Source: Asterias rubens | Taxonomy: Eukaryota; Echinodermata; Asteroidea; Forcipulatida; Asteriidae | NCBI RefSeq assembly: GCF_902459465.1 | Contig: NC_047070.1 | Location: 14,083,656-14,147,655, forward strand | Direction of reading: 5' to 3' | DNA length: 64,000 nt | In this document: positions 43,746 through 54,879 of the stretch, in pieces | How positions within the stretch are numbered: position 1 is the first letter of the stretch | Layout: every line of letters begins with the position of its first letter | Position numbers and translations under genes: made by a program | The notes under the pieces: model-generated | The model's input: only the letters and a program-made list of their open reading frames with translations | The model's database searches: none | What the model was told of the DNA's origin: nothing

Positions 43746-44950
43746 TTTATGTGTGGGGTCCTTTTGCTTGTTCTTATCTAAGAAAAGAATAAATGAGAAT
43801 TATGAAAATTGGGTTTGATCAGGGACGCTGCTATCGTTGCCGGCCCTGAGCTTCCTCTACCAGGGTGTTATAACCAGTCGTGGAGACGATTCTTTACTGA
43901 ACTGAACGTAGCTTTATTAAACAAGACTGAACTCAACAGCAGCCATTTTGTAAACAACAATAATACTAAACAGTAACAACCAAGAGAGGGCGCTACACAG
44001 GTCTACCTACATTCAAGCCCCATAAATGGGTCCATCACTCTCAGACTCTGTATCCTTGGCCCCAGCACCATTGATGATATCAATTTCTCAAATTATCTGC
44101 TTCATGACACTTACCGATCAAATGTTGTAGATAGCCCTACGGCTACGCCTAAATTCCTTTTAAAAAAATCACCTATTTTGGGTAAAAATCAAGTGAACTT
44201 TTTTAAATATCTTAACAATCTTGACAACTTGCTCATTTTGATGCCCGCATGCGCACGGACGTTCACATAATTAGTCGGGTACCTGCAATTGTGTTGTTGT
44301 GTAGCAATTGATCGAATCAATCATTATTGTCAAGTGCTTAAGGGAACCTGACTCATTATGAGAACGTCCATGCGCTTCAAAACGAATTAGTCATTCTATT
44401 AATTAGTTTACTAACAAATTATATTCCTTTGGTTTGCTTTGCCTTTGCCTTCGGACTGGTAAAAATGAGTGAAAAAGTGGTTCTACATCTGATCTGGTTC
44501 TCGTTCTGGTAAAATACAAATCCACAAATCGGGGTATACACACGCAGGTGGTAGCAAGATTCTGAAAAATTTCGAAGATTAAGAACCAGAACCACAACTC
44601 ACAAATAGATATACGCCACCACTCAGTGCACAATTCCCCACAAACACAGTGGCATGGGCATTTTGTGTGTGTTAATTACGTGTGTGTGCAAAACTGCACA
44701 CCCCAATTTTTTTTCGACTGTTCAAAAGACAAGCTTCACTACAGAAACACTAGCCATTTTGATTGAAAGGGGTATACACTACAGAACGTTCGTTGTAGTA
44801 GTTCTATCAAATCCCACATTATATCTTGTTTCTTACCAGAATAGTCAAAAGTTTGGATTCAGTTCTGTTGTTGAAACGTCCATGTGTTCCGTCGTCGTTT
44901 CCCAAGATTCATAGACTTGTCCAGTCTTTCCGAGAGCCTCTAAAACAGTC
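43746..44950 (-). promoter_or_regulatory. NOP14: Candidate 5' UTR exon and leader of NOP14
   Basis: The first coding exon is preceded by an acceptor (TTTTCTTAG at 43778-43786), giving 32 nt of leader before the ATG. A good donor (CTATTCTG|gtaagaaac) at 44837/44836 would end a non-coding exon extending right to about 44.95 kb. That exon has two short upstream reading frames. The transcription start is unknown; GGGCGCAACAACGAC near 44.96 kb lies in the likely promoter. All inferred from splice motifs. Confidence 0.35.
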
Positions 44951-45029
44951 GTTGTTGCGCCCTCTATCGGTGACGAATAAAAAACGCGTCGCCAACTAGC
45001 TACTGGTAGGACAGTGAAAAACTTGAGGT

Positions 45030-45250
45030 GGGCAAATAGTGTTTTGTGTTGGTAATGACTCTGAAAAGCACATCAGCTGCTTTGGATAGTATGAGACATT
45101 TCACTCCGAATGAATTATCATTTTTATCCCATGAAATTTATAAGGAGCGTTACCGCGGTAATACTTCTCAAATTGTGTTCTCTTCAGGTATCTTTCTGCG
45201 ATGACAATATTATTATTCGCTCCGGAGTTTCGGCCATCTCAAAAATGTGA
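45030..45250. repeat. Dispersed repeat with GCGGTAA core (copy 2)
   Basis: Matches 9110-9327: TGGTAATGACTCTG, TTTTTATCCC, GCGTTACCGCGGTAATACTT and CTCCGGAGTTT. It too lies to the left of a family 1 MITE, about 100 bp away. Confidence 0.6.
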
Positions 45251-45345
45251 CCACCTTTAAGTTTAGGATTAAACAATCGAACGGTTCGAGAGAAAAAACA
45301 AAGGAAACAATCTTGGGACACAAAAGGGAGCATTAAACCCTTTGC

Positions 45346-45720
45346 TTAAAGGCACTGGGCATTATTGGTAATTTCTCAAAATAATTGTTAGCATAAAACC
45401 TTACTTGGTAACGAGTAATGGGGAGAGGTTGATAGTATAAAACATTCTGATCCGGCTCTATCTGAAGTGACGTGGTTTTCGAGTAATATTGCACAAATTT
45501 GATTTCGAGACCTCAGATTTGACGAGGTCTCGAAATCAAGCATCTGAAAGCACACAACTTCAGTGTGACAAGGTGTTTTTTCTTTCATTATTATCTCGCA
45601 ACTTCGACGACCAATTGAGTTCAAATTTTCACAGATTTATTATTTTATGTATATGTTGAGATACACCAAGTGAGAAGACTGGTCTTTGACAATTATTACC
45701 AACAGGGTCTCGTGTCTTTA
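45346..45720 (-). mobile_element. TTAA MITE family 1, near full-length
   Basis: The left TTAA is intact; the right end reads CTTTAG. The hairpin is GATTTCGAGACCTC and GAGGTCTCGAAATC with a shortened loop. Confidence 0.88.
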
Positions 45721-45971
45721 GGCACAGGTCTGGAACTACTGTAGGAGGGGTTGTTAGTTCAGCCAAAATCACTAGACAAATAATAAAAACACATTCAACA
45801 AAAGTTTGTTCCTTTGTCTGTTTATTATATTCGTTTAACATAAAATAATACACACAGATGTTAGAGAGGATGCATTAAATATTATGCAGAAACAATTGAG
45901 TTTAAAAACTTCTGACGCGCTGATGTGTACACCTACCATAGCATGCAGTGCAAACAAATTTCTAATAATTT

Positions 45972-46300
45972 ATAGATTTTTCTTGGCCAATTTCGGAAAA
46001 TGAGCAGTCAATTTAACCACCAGCCTTTTCCATTTCGCACGAAATCGAATGCTACTGAAAAGGGTAATTCGATTTCGTTTTATGGTTAGTCAAAATGTAA
46101 TGTTACGTCATTCGATTTAACAAAATAATCATTTAATTTAGCAATCCATCAAAGCAGCATTCAAATTCGCAGACGCTTCTTGAGGCGTGTGTGACACGAA
46201 AAAGAGTGGCGAGAGACAAAACAGCTTTAATTCGAACACATGAAAATGAAATTGGCTGCTCATTTGCCGAATTTGACCGAGAAAACCTATACTAAAAAAT
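45972..46300. mobile_element. ~330-bp MITE with inverted ends (family 4)
   Basis: The left end reads GGCCAATTTCGGAAAATGAG and the right end, reverse complemented, GGTCAAATTCGGCAAATGAG, followed by CAG(T/C)CAATTT on both sides. The interior contains ATTCGATTTCGTTTTATGG and is AT-rich. Confidence 0.7.
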
Positions 46301-46640
46301 ATTCAAAAAATAATGCTTAGAAGTCGCACAGCTTTTTACAGTAAAGGAGGAAATTTTGCATGAATATTGTGAACTGTGTTATCCTCTGCTCAATTTGATA
46401 TGGGGGTTTAGGGGTCGTCGAGTTATTCACTTTCAGTGCACTACAGTAATAATAATATCAATCTTGAAACATTTGGAACATTTCCCTTCACCCTCCCTCT
46501 AGGCAATATGACCATTATTTTCTGGCCTATGTCAACCATTGTTGTATTGACCTATTACAGGTATTTACCGACACATGCTTAGCTCGTTGGCCGGAGTCCG
46601 TTGGGGTCCAAGCAATGTACAGATGGAACTGATACACCCT

Positions 46641-46815
46641 GACTCGTAGTTGGCTGGATTCGGACTGCCGCACACAGCGGGGCCAGCGCCACGAGGTTGC
46701 CCCGTAGTTGGTTGGATTCGGACTGTCGCACACAGCGGGGCCAGCGCCACGAGGTTGCCCCGTAGTTGGTTGGATTCGGACTGCCATACAGCAGGGCTAC
46801 ACGAGGCTGACCCGC
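46641..46815. repeat. 58-bp minisatellite, about 2.7 copies
   Basis: GGATTCGGACTG recurs at 46656, 46714 and 46772 (period 58). Units share CACACAGCGGGGCCAGCGCC and ACGAGGTTGCCCCGTAGTTG. The array is GC-rich against its flanks. Open frames through it are a product of the repeats, not a gene. Confidence 0.9.
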
Positions 46816-47231
46816 CATCGGTCACGCCCTTATGGTTTATTACGTAACTGTTCTCGACATTCACTATAGTAACTGTAACTCGAATTGAAAGTTTAAAAAC
46901 ACCAGGTCACAATTAGACAACATTTTTACAATGTATCCCTTTTTGGCCTTCTAATCTGTATAGAATGCGTATAATAATATTATCTTGTGACCCTGCATCG
47001 ATGTCCCTATAACAAAATAAAGAAATATTGAACTTCGGTGATAGTTTCGTATGAAAATTCAAGAGTTGTCCAAGTCCCTGAATATCTATTCCATACAACG
47101 TTGAGTAGGCCTAAGAGCAGTTAAAATGTCAAAATAGTTCAGATAGCTTCTGTCATCGTTTTCCGGATTGGTGGTTTCAATTGCTTTTGTCACTGGGGTC
47201 AATGCAGGTCACTGGGGTCAATGCAGGTCAT

Positions 47232-47382
47232 AGACCTTTTCGCAAATACTGGGGCGCGCGCGTAAAGCTTGAAATTAGGTGCATTGTGGTCTAGCTGGTA
47301 TCCAAATTTGATCCATACCTATCCCACAATGCACCTCATTCAACAGTCTGCGCTTGCGCATTGGTATTTGCGATAAGGTCTA
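47232..47382. mobile_element. TA-flanked MITE family 3 (copy 2)
   Basis: Ends are AGACCTTTTCGCAAATAC and GTATTTGCGATAAGGTCT-type inverted repeats flanked by TA. GGTGCATTGTGG and CCACAATGCACC form an internal hairpin. It lies about 85 bp beyond the stop codon of the protease gene. Confidence 0.8.
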
Positions 47383-47465
47383 TTGGCGATAAAGTGGTAT
47401 GGGGTGAACTTCTCCATTGTCGTTCGTCACCATATCAGACTTAAAAGTCACTGTAGTAATTGCTG

Positions 47466-50400
47466 TTACTCTAAATACAGTAGATTATTTGGTGTATCTG
47501 CATCCGTTGACTGCATTACCATAGATGACTTCACTAGTAGTCTTTCTTTGATCTCTGTAGGGGTCAGACTAGGGTCATTCCCAAGCATCACAGCAATAGC
47601 ACCTTCGAAAAGAACAGAAGTTGGGAATTAATTACTTCTCATGACGGTAAAAAAACTCAGATAAATAAACATGAGAAATCAAGCCTATGATATGAACGTA
47701 CCAGCCCCTTCTAACATTGAGTTTCCAAATTGTAGTTTTTTTTTACTTTGACAAAGTTTAGGCCTACACTATACATTTTAAAAAAAAATTTACACAATTT
47801 TCTGACAATTTTACCTGATACAAACGGACAAGCCATAGATGTCCCGGATTGAACTTTTGTATCCGTCAAGGAGTTTTTCCAGGCGCTGTTGATGTTGACT
47901 CCTGGTGCGAAGAGGTCCACACACTTGCCCACATTGGAGAAAGATGCTACACGATCCTCGATGTCACTGGCAGACACCGTGAGGGCCTGTCAGCCAGCAC
48001 AGGGAGCAACAGATTAATCAAATGACATTTAAAGGATTCGGGTACTTTTTCAAAATGTCCACAGTAGATTTACATTAAACTTACAGGGTTTGAAGATAAT
48101 GACAGTGGAAAGCTTCCCTTCAAATATTACTAACTAAGGTTGTGTAGTTTTTGAGAAATGAGTAAAACAAGTCCCAAAATAATTTTGGTCTCACGAGACC
48201 AAAATTATTTTAGCATGTAAAATCCCCTTATAAACCAGTTATGATATTATACCAAAACCATAGCATAACTGGTCAATACGTTTTTACATGCTTAAACTGA
48301 GACAAAAATTATTACTCTTACTCATTTCTCAAAAACTACAGCACCTCAGTAAGTAAAATTTCAAGGGAAGCTTTCTACTATCATAATCTTCAAACTGTGT
48401 AAGTTTAATGTAAATCTGTGGACATTGTGGGTTTTTTTTTAGGAAAAAGTACATATACCCTTTGAGCAAATAAGGCCCAAATCACAATATCTCTGTTAGA
48501 TCCCTATATCTTGATCACTCGAGAGCTATTATGATGTTTTTTAGCCGGTCTCGGTGGCATAGGTAAATCTGTCCGCTGGATTTTCTGTCCCCTAAAATGG
48601 GCGGAGGGGGACTCAGAAGAGGGCGCTATCAGAATAAGTTGGGGGGGGGGGGGGGGGGGCAGAGTATCCTGCCACAAAACGGCAATAGTTGTACATGGAC
48701 GTTTAAATCGGGACTTTCATTGAAAACCACGTGTCATTAAGTGATGACCTCCCGACACTTTCACGAATGACATGTATCACTTTGTTTGATAATCTCACAC
48801 CCTAATCAGAAAGACATTACCTTTCATTTGGTATCCAATATTTAACTAACCTCTTCTGAATTGGCGGGTGAACAACTGCATGCGTCGGCATGGGAATTAC
48901 CAGCAGCCACAACAACTGTTAAACCAGACTCGACAGTTCTTTTGATCATCTTGGTCAATGATAAAGAGTAGTCTCCTCCTAAAGACATTGACACTACAGC
49001 TGGATGAGTTGCATGTTTCGCTACCCAATCAAGGGCTGAAGCGGGAAGACAAAAATATATGCATTAATAAAGGACACTTATCTTGTTATTATCGCGTCAT
49101 TGGAGAAGTTGTGAGCCCACGGTTTCACAAAGCCTGTAAGCACACAAACTTACCATGCAAAGAGAACTCTTGCTTAGTAAATTATATAGGTTACCAGCCA
49201 AACGTACACTTACCATTGCTAATACTGGTACCCTGCTCATTTCTTGCTTAGCAAAGAATTTTGCATAACAAACTTTCGGCTAAATAGGTTTATGACAGCT
49301 TTTCTTTTTAGATAGACATTGTGGGGTGATTTTTTTTAACAACTTCTATTCACAGGACAAAATGCGACTTGGATGCGAAATTTTCTGAATAAAAAGAACA
49401 AAATGAACAAACCTCCAAGTACACTTGAAACTGTTCCCTCGCCTTCACAATTGAGAACTCTTGCACCGTGTAGAAAGACTTCTTTAGCTACCCCATACGT
49501 TTTACCAGCAATAATACCAGCAACATGCGTGCCGTGGCCCTGACAATCTGTGCCCTATATAGTGATAAAAATGAATTATTTGATTGCAACTCGATTGAAT
49601 ATGAGTGTATCAGAAAAATGGGTTTGGGCAGTTGGTTTTGAAACTATACCTCTTCATTAAAGTGGTCATACACAATGTTTGCTCTTCCCTGGAATTCCTC
49701 ATGTGACGCCAGAAGACCGGTGTCCAATACATAAACATGTACCCCATCTCCCGTCCCTGTAACAAACAATACGCTCATTTAAAAACACAACAATAATATT
49801 AAGACAATGCGGAAGCCAACCATTAAAAAGGTCGAAAAAGACACGGTCCCGGTAGAAGTAGCAGTTTATAGTGGGGAAAACAATTGTTGCCCTTTCACTT
49901 TTTAAATTTTGTATTATTACAGTTTGTCCAAATGGATGGTTCCTTTTCTATCATTTAAACTTTTAATTACATCAAGGGTTCACTATGTTTGGTTAAGTCC
50001 ATTGCAAATGAACTCCAATCTTCACATCCCCCCAAAAACAAAAACAAAACAAAAACCCAAAAAACAAAATCGAAAAACCATGTAATCGTTGAAATCACCT
50101 TCTACATCAAAGACTCCATCGAGTGGTAGTTCCCGCTGGTCGATACGGTCTAAACCCCACTCAGTGTGAAGATTACTCTCAGCGTGTTGAGAGGCGTCTA
50201 GATACATGTAAACTGCTTGGTCTCTTTCCACGAAATCAACTTTGGGATTTGCTCTGATCTAAACATTCAAATTTAAACGGGAAACAGAAATATTAACAGA
50301 AAGGGGAAGGTCGGTTATCAATGTCGGAAGATATCCTAAATATTCCAATATACTTGGATACTGTTGGATTATTAATGTGATATTTTTAGCAAAATAAATT

Positions 50401-51583
50401 ATTCTTAATCCCCGAGCAGATTTCCATTCATTAAAATAAGCTATTTAGATATCAAATTTGCATCGGGGATAAATAATATTCATTCTGATCTACCCATATG
50501 CAAATTATTAATATGCATTTCTAGTAGGATATTCTTTAAGCACACTGCATGTTAAGACAAAGGGGACAAATGAAACACTCCTTTGTATTTTGTTGTTGTT
50601 TTTATGCAAGTCGCCAGACACACAAGGCCTAAAGGCAACTTCAAGGTGTGGGCTACACTTTTTTTCCAGAGGCCGTTGCCATCTACTCCGAGGGCTGAAA
50701 CAGGGTTACCTCTTTTACAGTCCATACACGGATGTAGGCTTGGGTAACTTCAATCCGCAAAAACACAAGACGGTATTACTAAATGAAGAAACAGATTAGA
50801 GCAAATAAAACCCCGGTCCTTACCGCATCCAATGCACCCTGGTCTAGTTCAGCAACAAAGGCTCCTATTGTTTCTTCAAATGTTTCATGTACTCTCCAGA
50901 CGACCCTAGACCGTTTCGTCATCATTTCTTCCATGGCTTGAATAGTCTCCCGAACATTGTTGTTTTCCTAACATTTAAAAACAAAACCATCGTGCTACCG
51001 TTAAGGCACAATACACCTTTGGTAAAAAAAACACACAGAATCGCAATTGGTGTATCCCATCATTATGCACAAAATAAAAAAATCTTTGAAAATTTTGACC
51101 CAATTGGCCATTGAAGTTGCAAGAAACAAAAAACGCCTTTTTGTAAGCTTTCAGATGCTTAAAAAAAGGCTTCAGGCCTGAAGTCTTCACAGGGAGCCTT
51201 TTCTCACAATGTTTGATCATCAGCTCTCCATTGCTCATTACCAAGTAAGTTTTATGCCAACGATCATTTTGAGTAATTACCAATTTGAGGAGCGGCGGGA
51301 CTAAATTTAAGAATCACACTGGGAAGGAACAACCGGTACACGTTTTTACGAAAAGCCCGAACTCGTGAAACAAGTGTGTCGCATCTAACACAAAAAGTAC
51401 AAGAAAGATTCAGTCGAATAGAAAACAAAAGCCACTATTACTCACCTTGAGATGGACTAGATACTTGTCTTGAAGATGACTTGCTGCTTCTCCATAAAGA
51501 GGAGCTAAAGACACCACCACTCCAGGGAAGAGGGAAACGACTACCATGAAGGTTTGTAGCCAATTCAATACCGAATTAGCCAT
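47466..51583 (-). CDS. Secreted S8A (proteinase K-like / PCSK9-like) serine protease
   Basis: Eight exons join in frame by GT-AG introns: 51583-51446, 50967-50824, 50258-50099, 49756-49650, 49554-49413, 49035-48851, 47986-47815, 47602-47466 (394 aa). Residues 1 to about 27 are a signal peptide. An inhibitor I9 propeptide follows, to about residue 110 ([17 protein letters not shown]). The subtilisin domain has Asp159 (YVLDTG), His190 (GHGTHVAG), oxyanion Asn277 ([10 protein letters not shown]) and Ser342 ([12 protein letters not shown]), so it should be catalytically active. It ends PNNLLYLE right after the catalytic domain; the Cys/His-rich C-terminal domain of vertebrate PCSK9 is absent. It is therefore closer in layout to secreted proteinase K-type enzymes. 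The substrate is unknown; an extracellular digestive or processing role is inference. Confidence 0.93.
48029..48473. mobile_element. TTAA MITE family 2, full-length copy
   Basis: Starts TTAAAGGATTCGGGTACTTT and ends AAAAAGTACATATACCCTTT with a decayed right TTGA. An internal perfect inverted repeat AATTTTGGTCTC/GAGACCAAAATT lies near 48181-48206. It sits in the intron between protease exons 6 and 7. Confidence 0.85.
49123..49310. repeat. Stem-loop repeat CTGTAAGCACA family (copy 2)
   Basis: Contains GGTTTCACAAAGCCTGTAAG, ATTGCTAATACTGGTACCCT and TTGCTTAGCAAAGAATTTTG. It lies in the protease intron between exons 5 and 6. Confidence 0.6.
51001..51286 (+). mobile_element. TTAA MITE family 1, divergent subfamily with a different hairpin
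   Basis: Recognisable by TTGGTGTATCCCATCATTAT, TCAGATGCTTA, CTCACAATGTTTGATCAT, CAAGTAAG and TTTTGAGTAATTACCAA. In place of the usual GAGACCTC hairpin it has the palindrome TTCAGGCCTGAA at 51171-51182. The right end is lost. It lies in the protease intron 1. Confidence 0.8.
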
Positions 51584-52903
51584 CTGGGACCTCGGAAATA
51601 GATTCACTCACAATAATGTCCGTAGAAGTAGCCAGTGTATTCTGGCAAATCAAACTGCGGCGATGTATTTTACCAAAGACAATAAAACATAACTTGGAAG
51701 AAGTGACTTCTGTTGCGGCATCCAATTGTAAAAATAATAGTTCTTATCTACATTAAGAAATAAAAATCACTGTTGTGGTTTTTCACTTGGTGTTGAGTAT
51801 CACCAGTTAAGGTGTGTTCATAGTCAATATTAGGTTTTAGACTGCGTAGAAAACGCTTTGTTTAATGTTGGTAAAAGGTGTAGCATTTTCCTACCAGTAT
51901 TTCTTATTATAAGGGTACGTTGATCGCTGGACCGTATAAAGTGAAGATTAATGAAGTTGCTGGTGTTTGTGTGTAAACAACAAACATGTTTTGGTTATGC
52001 GTTATATATGAAACAACTATGCATTACCACTCTGGTAACAATTGAAGCAATGCTATTGATGTCTCATCATGCAATGCCCCAAATCCTATATAACGCTAAT
52101 GATACTGCTATTAATGTTTTAGTATTCATGATACATGGCCGGTTATGTTCTGAGCATCGATATAGCACTGTTAATTCACATCAGCGCCGTGGGGGGGGGG
52201 GGGTACCCCACACTTAATTTCAGTTCCCTCCGGTGCCTCCCCCAAACAAAAACATAAAAAAGTGGTTTCAAAAGCAAAAAGATGGGGGAAAATCCGTTTT
52301 TGTATAGACGAAATGTAGTGAAAGATCGCCATCGGGATCGCTACATACCGCGGCCACAAAGTTCCACGGTGACCCCTTGCAGCAAACCCCTTCCCCCAAA
52401 AGGAAGACCCCCCCCCTCCCCTAACAAACCCGTTCACCCTACCCCAAAACTTGGAGAAATGCCCTCTGTGCCTCCACCAACAAGGCCCTGGCCATGGCTA
52501 CGCCGCTGGTTACTATATCATCGGGGGGGGGGGGGGGGTAGGGGAGGGGAGAGTTTGCACCAAGGGTTCGAAGTTAGGGTTTATCGGTAACCTTTAACGA
52601 AAATCCATATTGCGAATCTAGTATAAACAAACGAAAACAAATAATTATTTAAAACGACTTCAAATAAAGTGACGTGGATATAATTATATATTTTATTCAT
52701 TACTTCACCATTATTATATAATACATTACTACAAATATTGGAACAATTTTGTGACAAGAAGTCGGGTACTGAGACTACAGACCAACGTTGAAACAGTTAA
52801 ATACATCTACAAGCTACTAGGATGCACATTATGGAACATTAATGCTGAACTAATTTAGTTTGTATAGGTTTTCTAACTGATGTCTGGTTTATCATTATGA
52901 ACT
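51584..52903. other. Intergenic, upstream of the protease gene
   Basis: No gene recognised. It holds two long G runs (52192-52202 and about 52525-52538) around a C-rich, open but low-complexity stretch. Open frames on both strands here contain only Pro/Gly-rich translations and I reject them as genes. Confidence 0.4.
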
Positions 52904-53282
52904 TTAAAGGCACTATACACGTTTGGTAATTGTCAAAGACCAGTGTTCTCACTTGGTGTATCCCATCATCAGCATAAAATAACAAGCCTGTGAAAATTTG
53001 GGCTCAATTGGTCATCAAAGTTGCGAGAAAATGATGAAAGAAAAACACCCTTGTTGGACGAATTTGTGTGCTTTCAGATAGAAATAAAAGACTTCTAGCT
53101 ATAAGTCTTTTATTATTTTAGTGAGAAATTACCTCTTTCTCAAAAACTACGTTACTACTTCAGAGGGAGAGGTTTCCCACAGTGATTTATACTATCAACA
53201 GCTCTCCAACGCTCGTTACCAAGTAAGATTTTCAAGTTAATATTTGTTTTGAGTAATTACCAAACGTGTACCTTCCCTTTAA
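52904..53282 (+). mobile_element. TTAA MITE family 1, subfamily with a third hairpin
   Basis: Bounded by TTAA; termini AGGCACTATACACGTTTGGT and ACCAAACGTGTACCTTCCCT. The central hairpin is AATAAAAGACTT and AAGTCTTTTATT (53083-53094 and 53103-53114), unrelated to the common GAGACCTC stem. Confidence 0.88.
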
Positions 53283-53399
53283 GCAATTCTATTTTATACG
53301 GGACTTTAGAGACGTTTTATGACTGTTGATCTGTGGACTCCCTTCAACGCAGTTTATAAACCCCAGTCAAACAATAACAAGTTTTAAAGAACCGATTGT

Positions 53400-54366
53400 T
53401 TCAACAGTAGTTTGTGTTTATTGACAAAAACAATCTTAGAATCACTTCGGTGGTTTCAGTTGTCCAAGCGATAAGGATGTTTTCTGATCGTAAAAGTTGC
53501 CCCCCCCCCCCCCCAAACCCCACACCTTTCACACAACTCGGGATACGTCCCAATAATGTAAACACTTTTTAACGCGTGTAAACTGTTTCACATTTCAATG
53601 TTGAAGATCGGGCAACACTTTATGTCATAATTAGGAGTGCAGACCTTTAACAATTTGATTGGGCATTCTGTGAGAGATTTTGTTTTTCAAATAACGGCAA
53701 GTGTTTTAGATCATTGCAGTTTTGATTTTTACATCCTATAAAATGCTCAAATTGATTACAGAAAATGTGTATCCCCTGCGTGCGAAAAACAATATTTAAC
53801 AGGATGTCCCGGACAGCAGCTGCGGTAGTCCTCAAACTGAGTACAGACGGCGACCCGGTGAAGCAAGGTGCGCCATCATTCGCCATGACAAGTTAGAGTA
53901 GACGTTGAGGTCGCCCTTTCCAAATGGTTCGATACCTTGGTGAACTTCAGTGCTGAAAATTTAGAGAGAAAAAATACGTTACAGTCAACTTTAGCACAAT
54001 GGAGAACATGCTACATAGAAAGAAAGATTTTACTTTACATTTCTTTTCCTGTTTTTAATTTATTATGATTTTACATGTATATTTTTCCTAAACACCGAAA
54101 CAAAATTCTCTTACAAAAACAATTTTAAGACGATGACAGTTTATATTTCTTGACACTTTGAAATAAACAAAAGATGACATCAAGTATCACTGCGATTGCA
54201 ACCCACTCTATTTGTACATATCCAATTGACATTTTAGACAAACATGTTTGAATTTCTTTTGAATATAATTTTTTGAATTAAACTAAAATACGTTGTATGG
54301 TCCTGTCACATGTACTTACATATTATCTTACGTCATCTGCAGCTTCATGAATTATTCAACAGGAAC
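53400..54366 (-). CDS. ATOH8: Candidate ATOH8 exons 2 and 3 (last codons plus 3' UTR)
   Basis: A 35-bp candidate exon at 54366-54332 is framed by a good acceptor (CTTTGGTTGCAG) and donor (gtaagataa). Joined in phase 0 to the main ATOH8 exon it would add V-P-V-E and a stop at 54354-54352, consistent with the very short tail after the bHLH in other ATOH8 proteins. A further acceptor (TCTAAATTTTCAG) precedes 53952, and AATAAA occurs at 53417-53422, so exon 3 would be 3' UTR. This is inferred only from splice motifs and distance (intron of 7.7 kb). An alternative is an unknown small gene: the region after 53952 can also be read as a 38-codon protein-like end. Confidence 0.3.
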
Positions 54367-54492
54367 CTGCAACCAAAGAAAACATACCATTATTTAATTG
54401 AACATGAAAGACAGAAGCACAATGAGGATATTGACACATCTAGGATCCATGTACAATATTTAAGGCACCATGGTCCAATTTCATAGCTCTGC

Positions 54493-54879
54493 TTAAAGGC
54501 AGTGGACACTATTGGTAATTACTCAAAATAATTATCATCATAAAACCTTTCTTGAGTACGAGTAATGGGGAGATTTGGATAGTATAAAACATTGTGAGAA
54601 ACAGCTCCATCTGAAGTGACGTAGTTTTCGAGAAAGAAGTAATTTTCCACAAATTTGATTTCGAGACCTCAAGTTTAGAACTTGAGGTCTCGAAATCAAG
54701 CATCAGAAAGCACACAAATTCGTGTGACGGAGGGTGTTTTTTCTTTCATTATTATCTCGCAACTTCGACGACCGGTTGAGCTCAAATTTGCAACGGTTTG
54801 TTATTTTATGCATATGTTGAGATACACCAACTGTGAAGACTAGTCTTTGACAATTACCAATAGTTTCCACTGTCTTTAA
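54493..54879 (-). mobile_element. TTAA MITE family 1, full-length copy
   Basis: Bounded by TTAA. The hairpin arms GATTTCGAGACCTCAAG and CTTGAGGTCTCGAAATC are fully complementary over 17 bp. Confidence 0.92.

Noticed and set aside
46527-46864. Overlapping open frames on both strands
   Set aside because: They arise from the 58-bp GC-rich repeat, are open in several frames at once and carry no domain.
52171-52590. Pro/Gly-rich frames on both strands
   Set aside because: They are generated by poly-G and poly-C tracts; both strands are open at once.
54509-54715. Repeated small open frames such as EVSKSN-type peptides at about ten loci
   Set aside because: All are translations of the same TTAA MITE family in both orientations; the peptides reflect the conserved hairpin.
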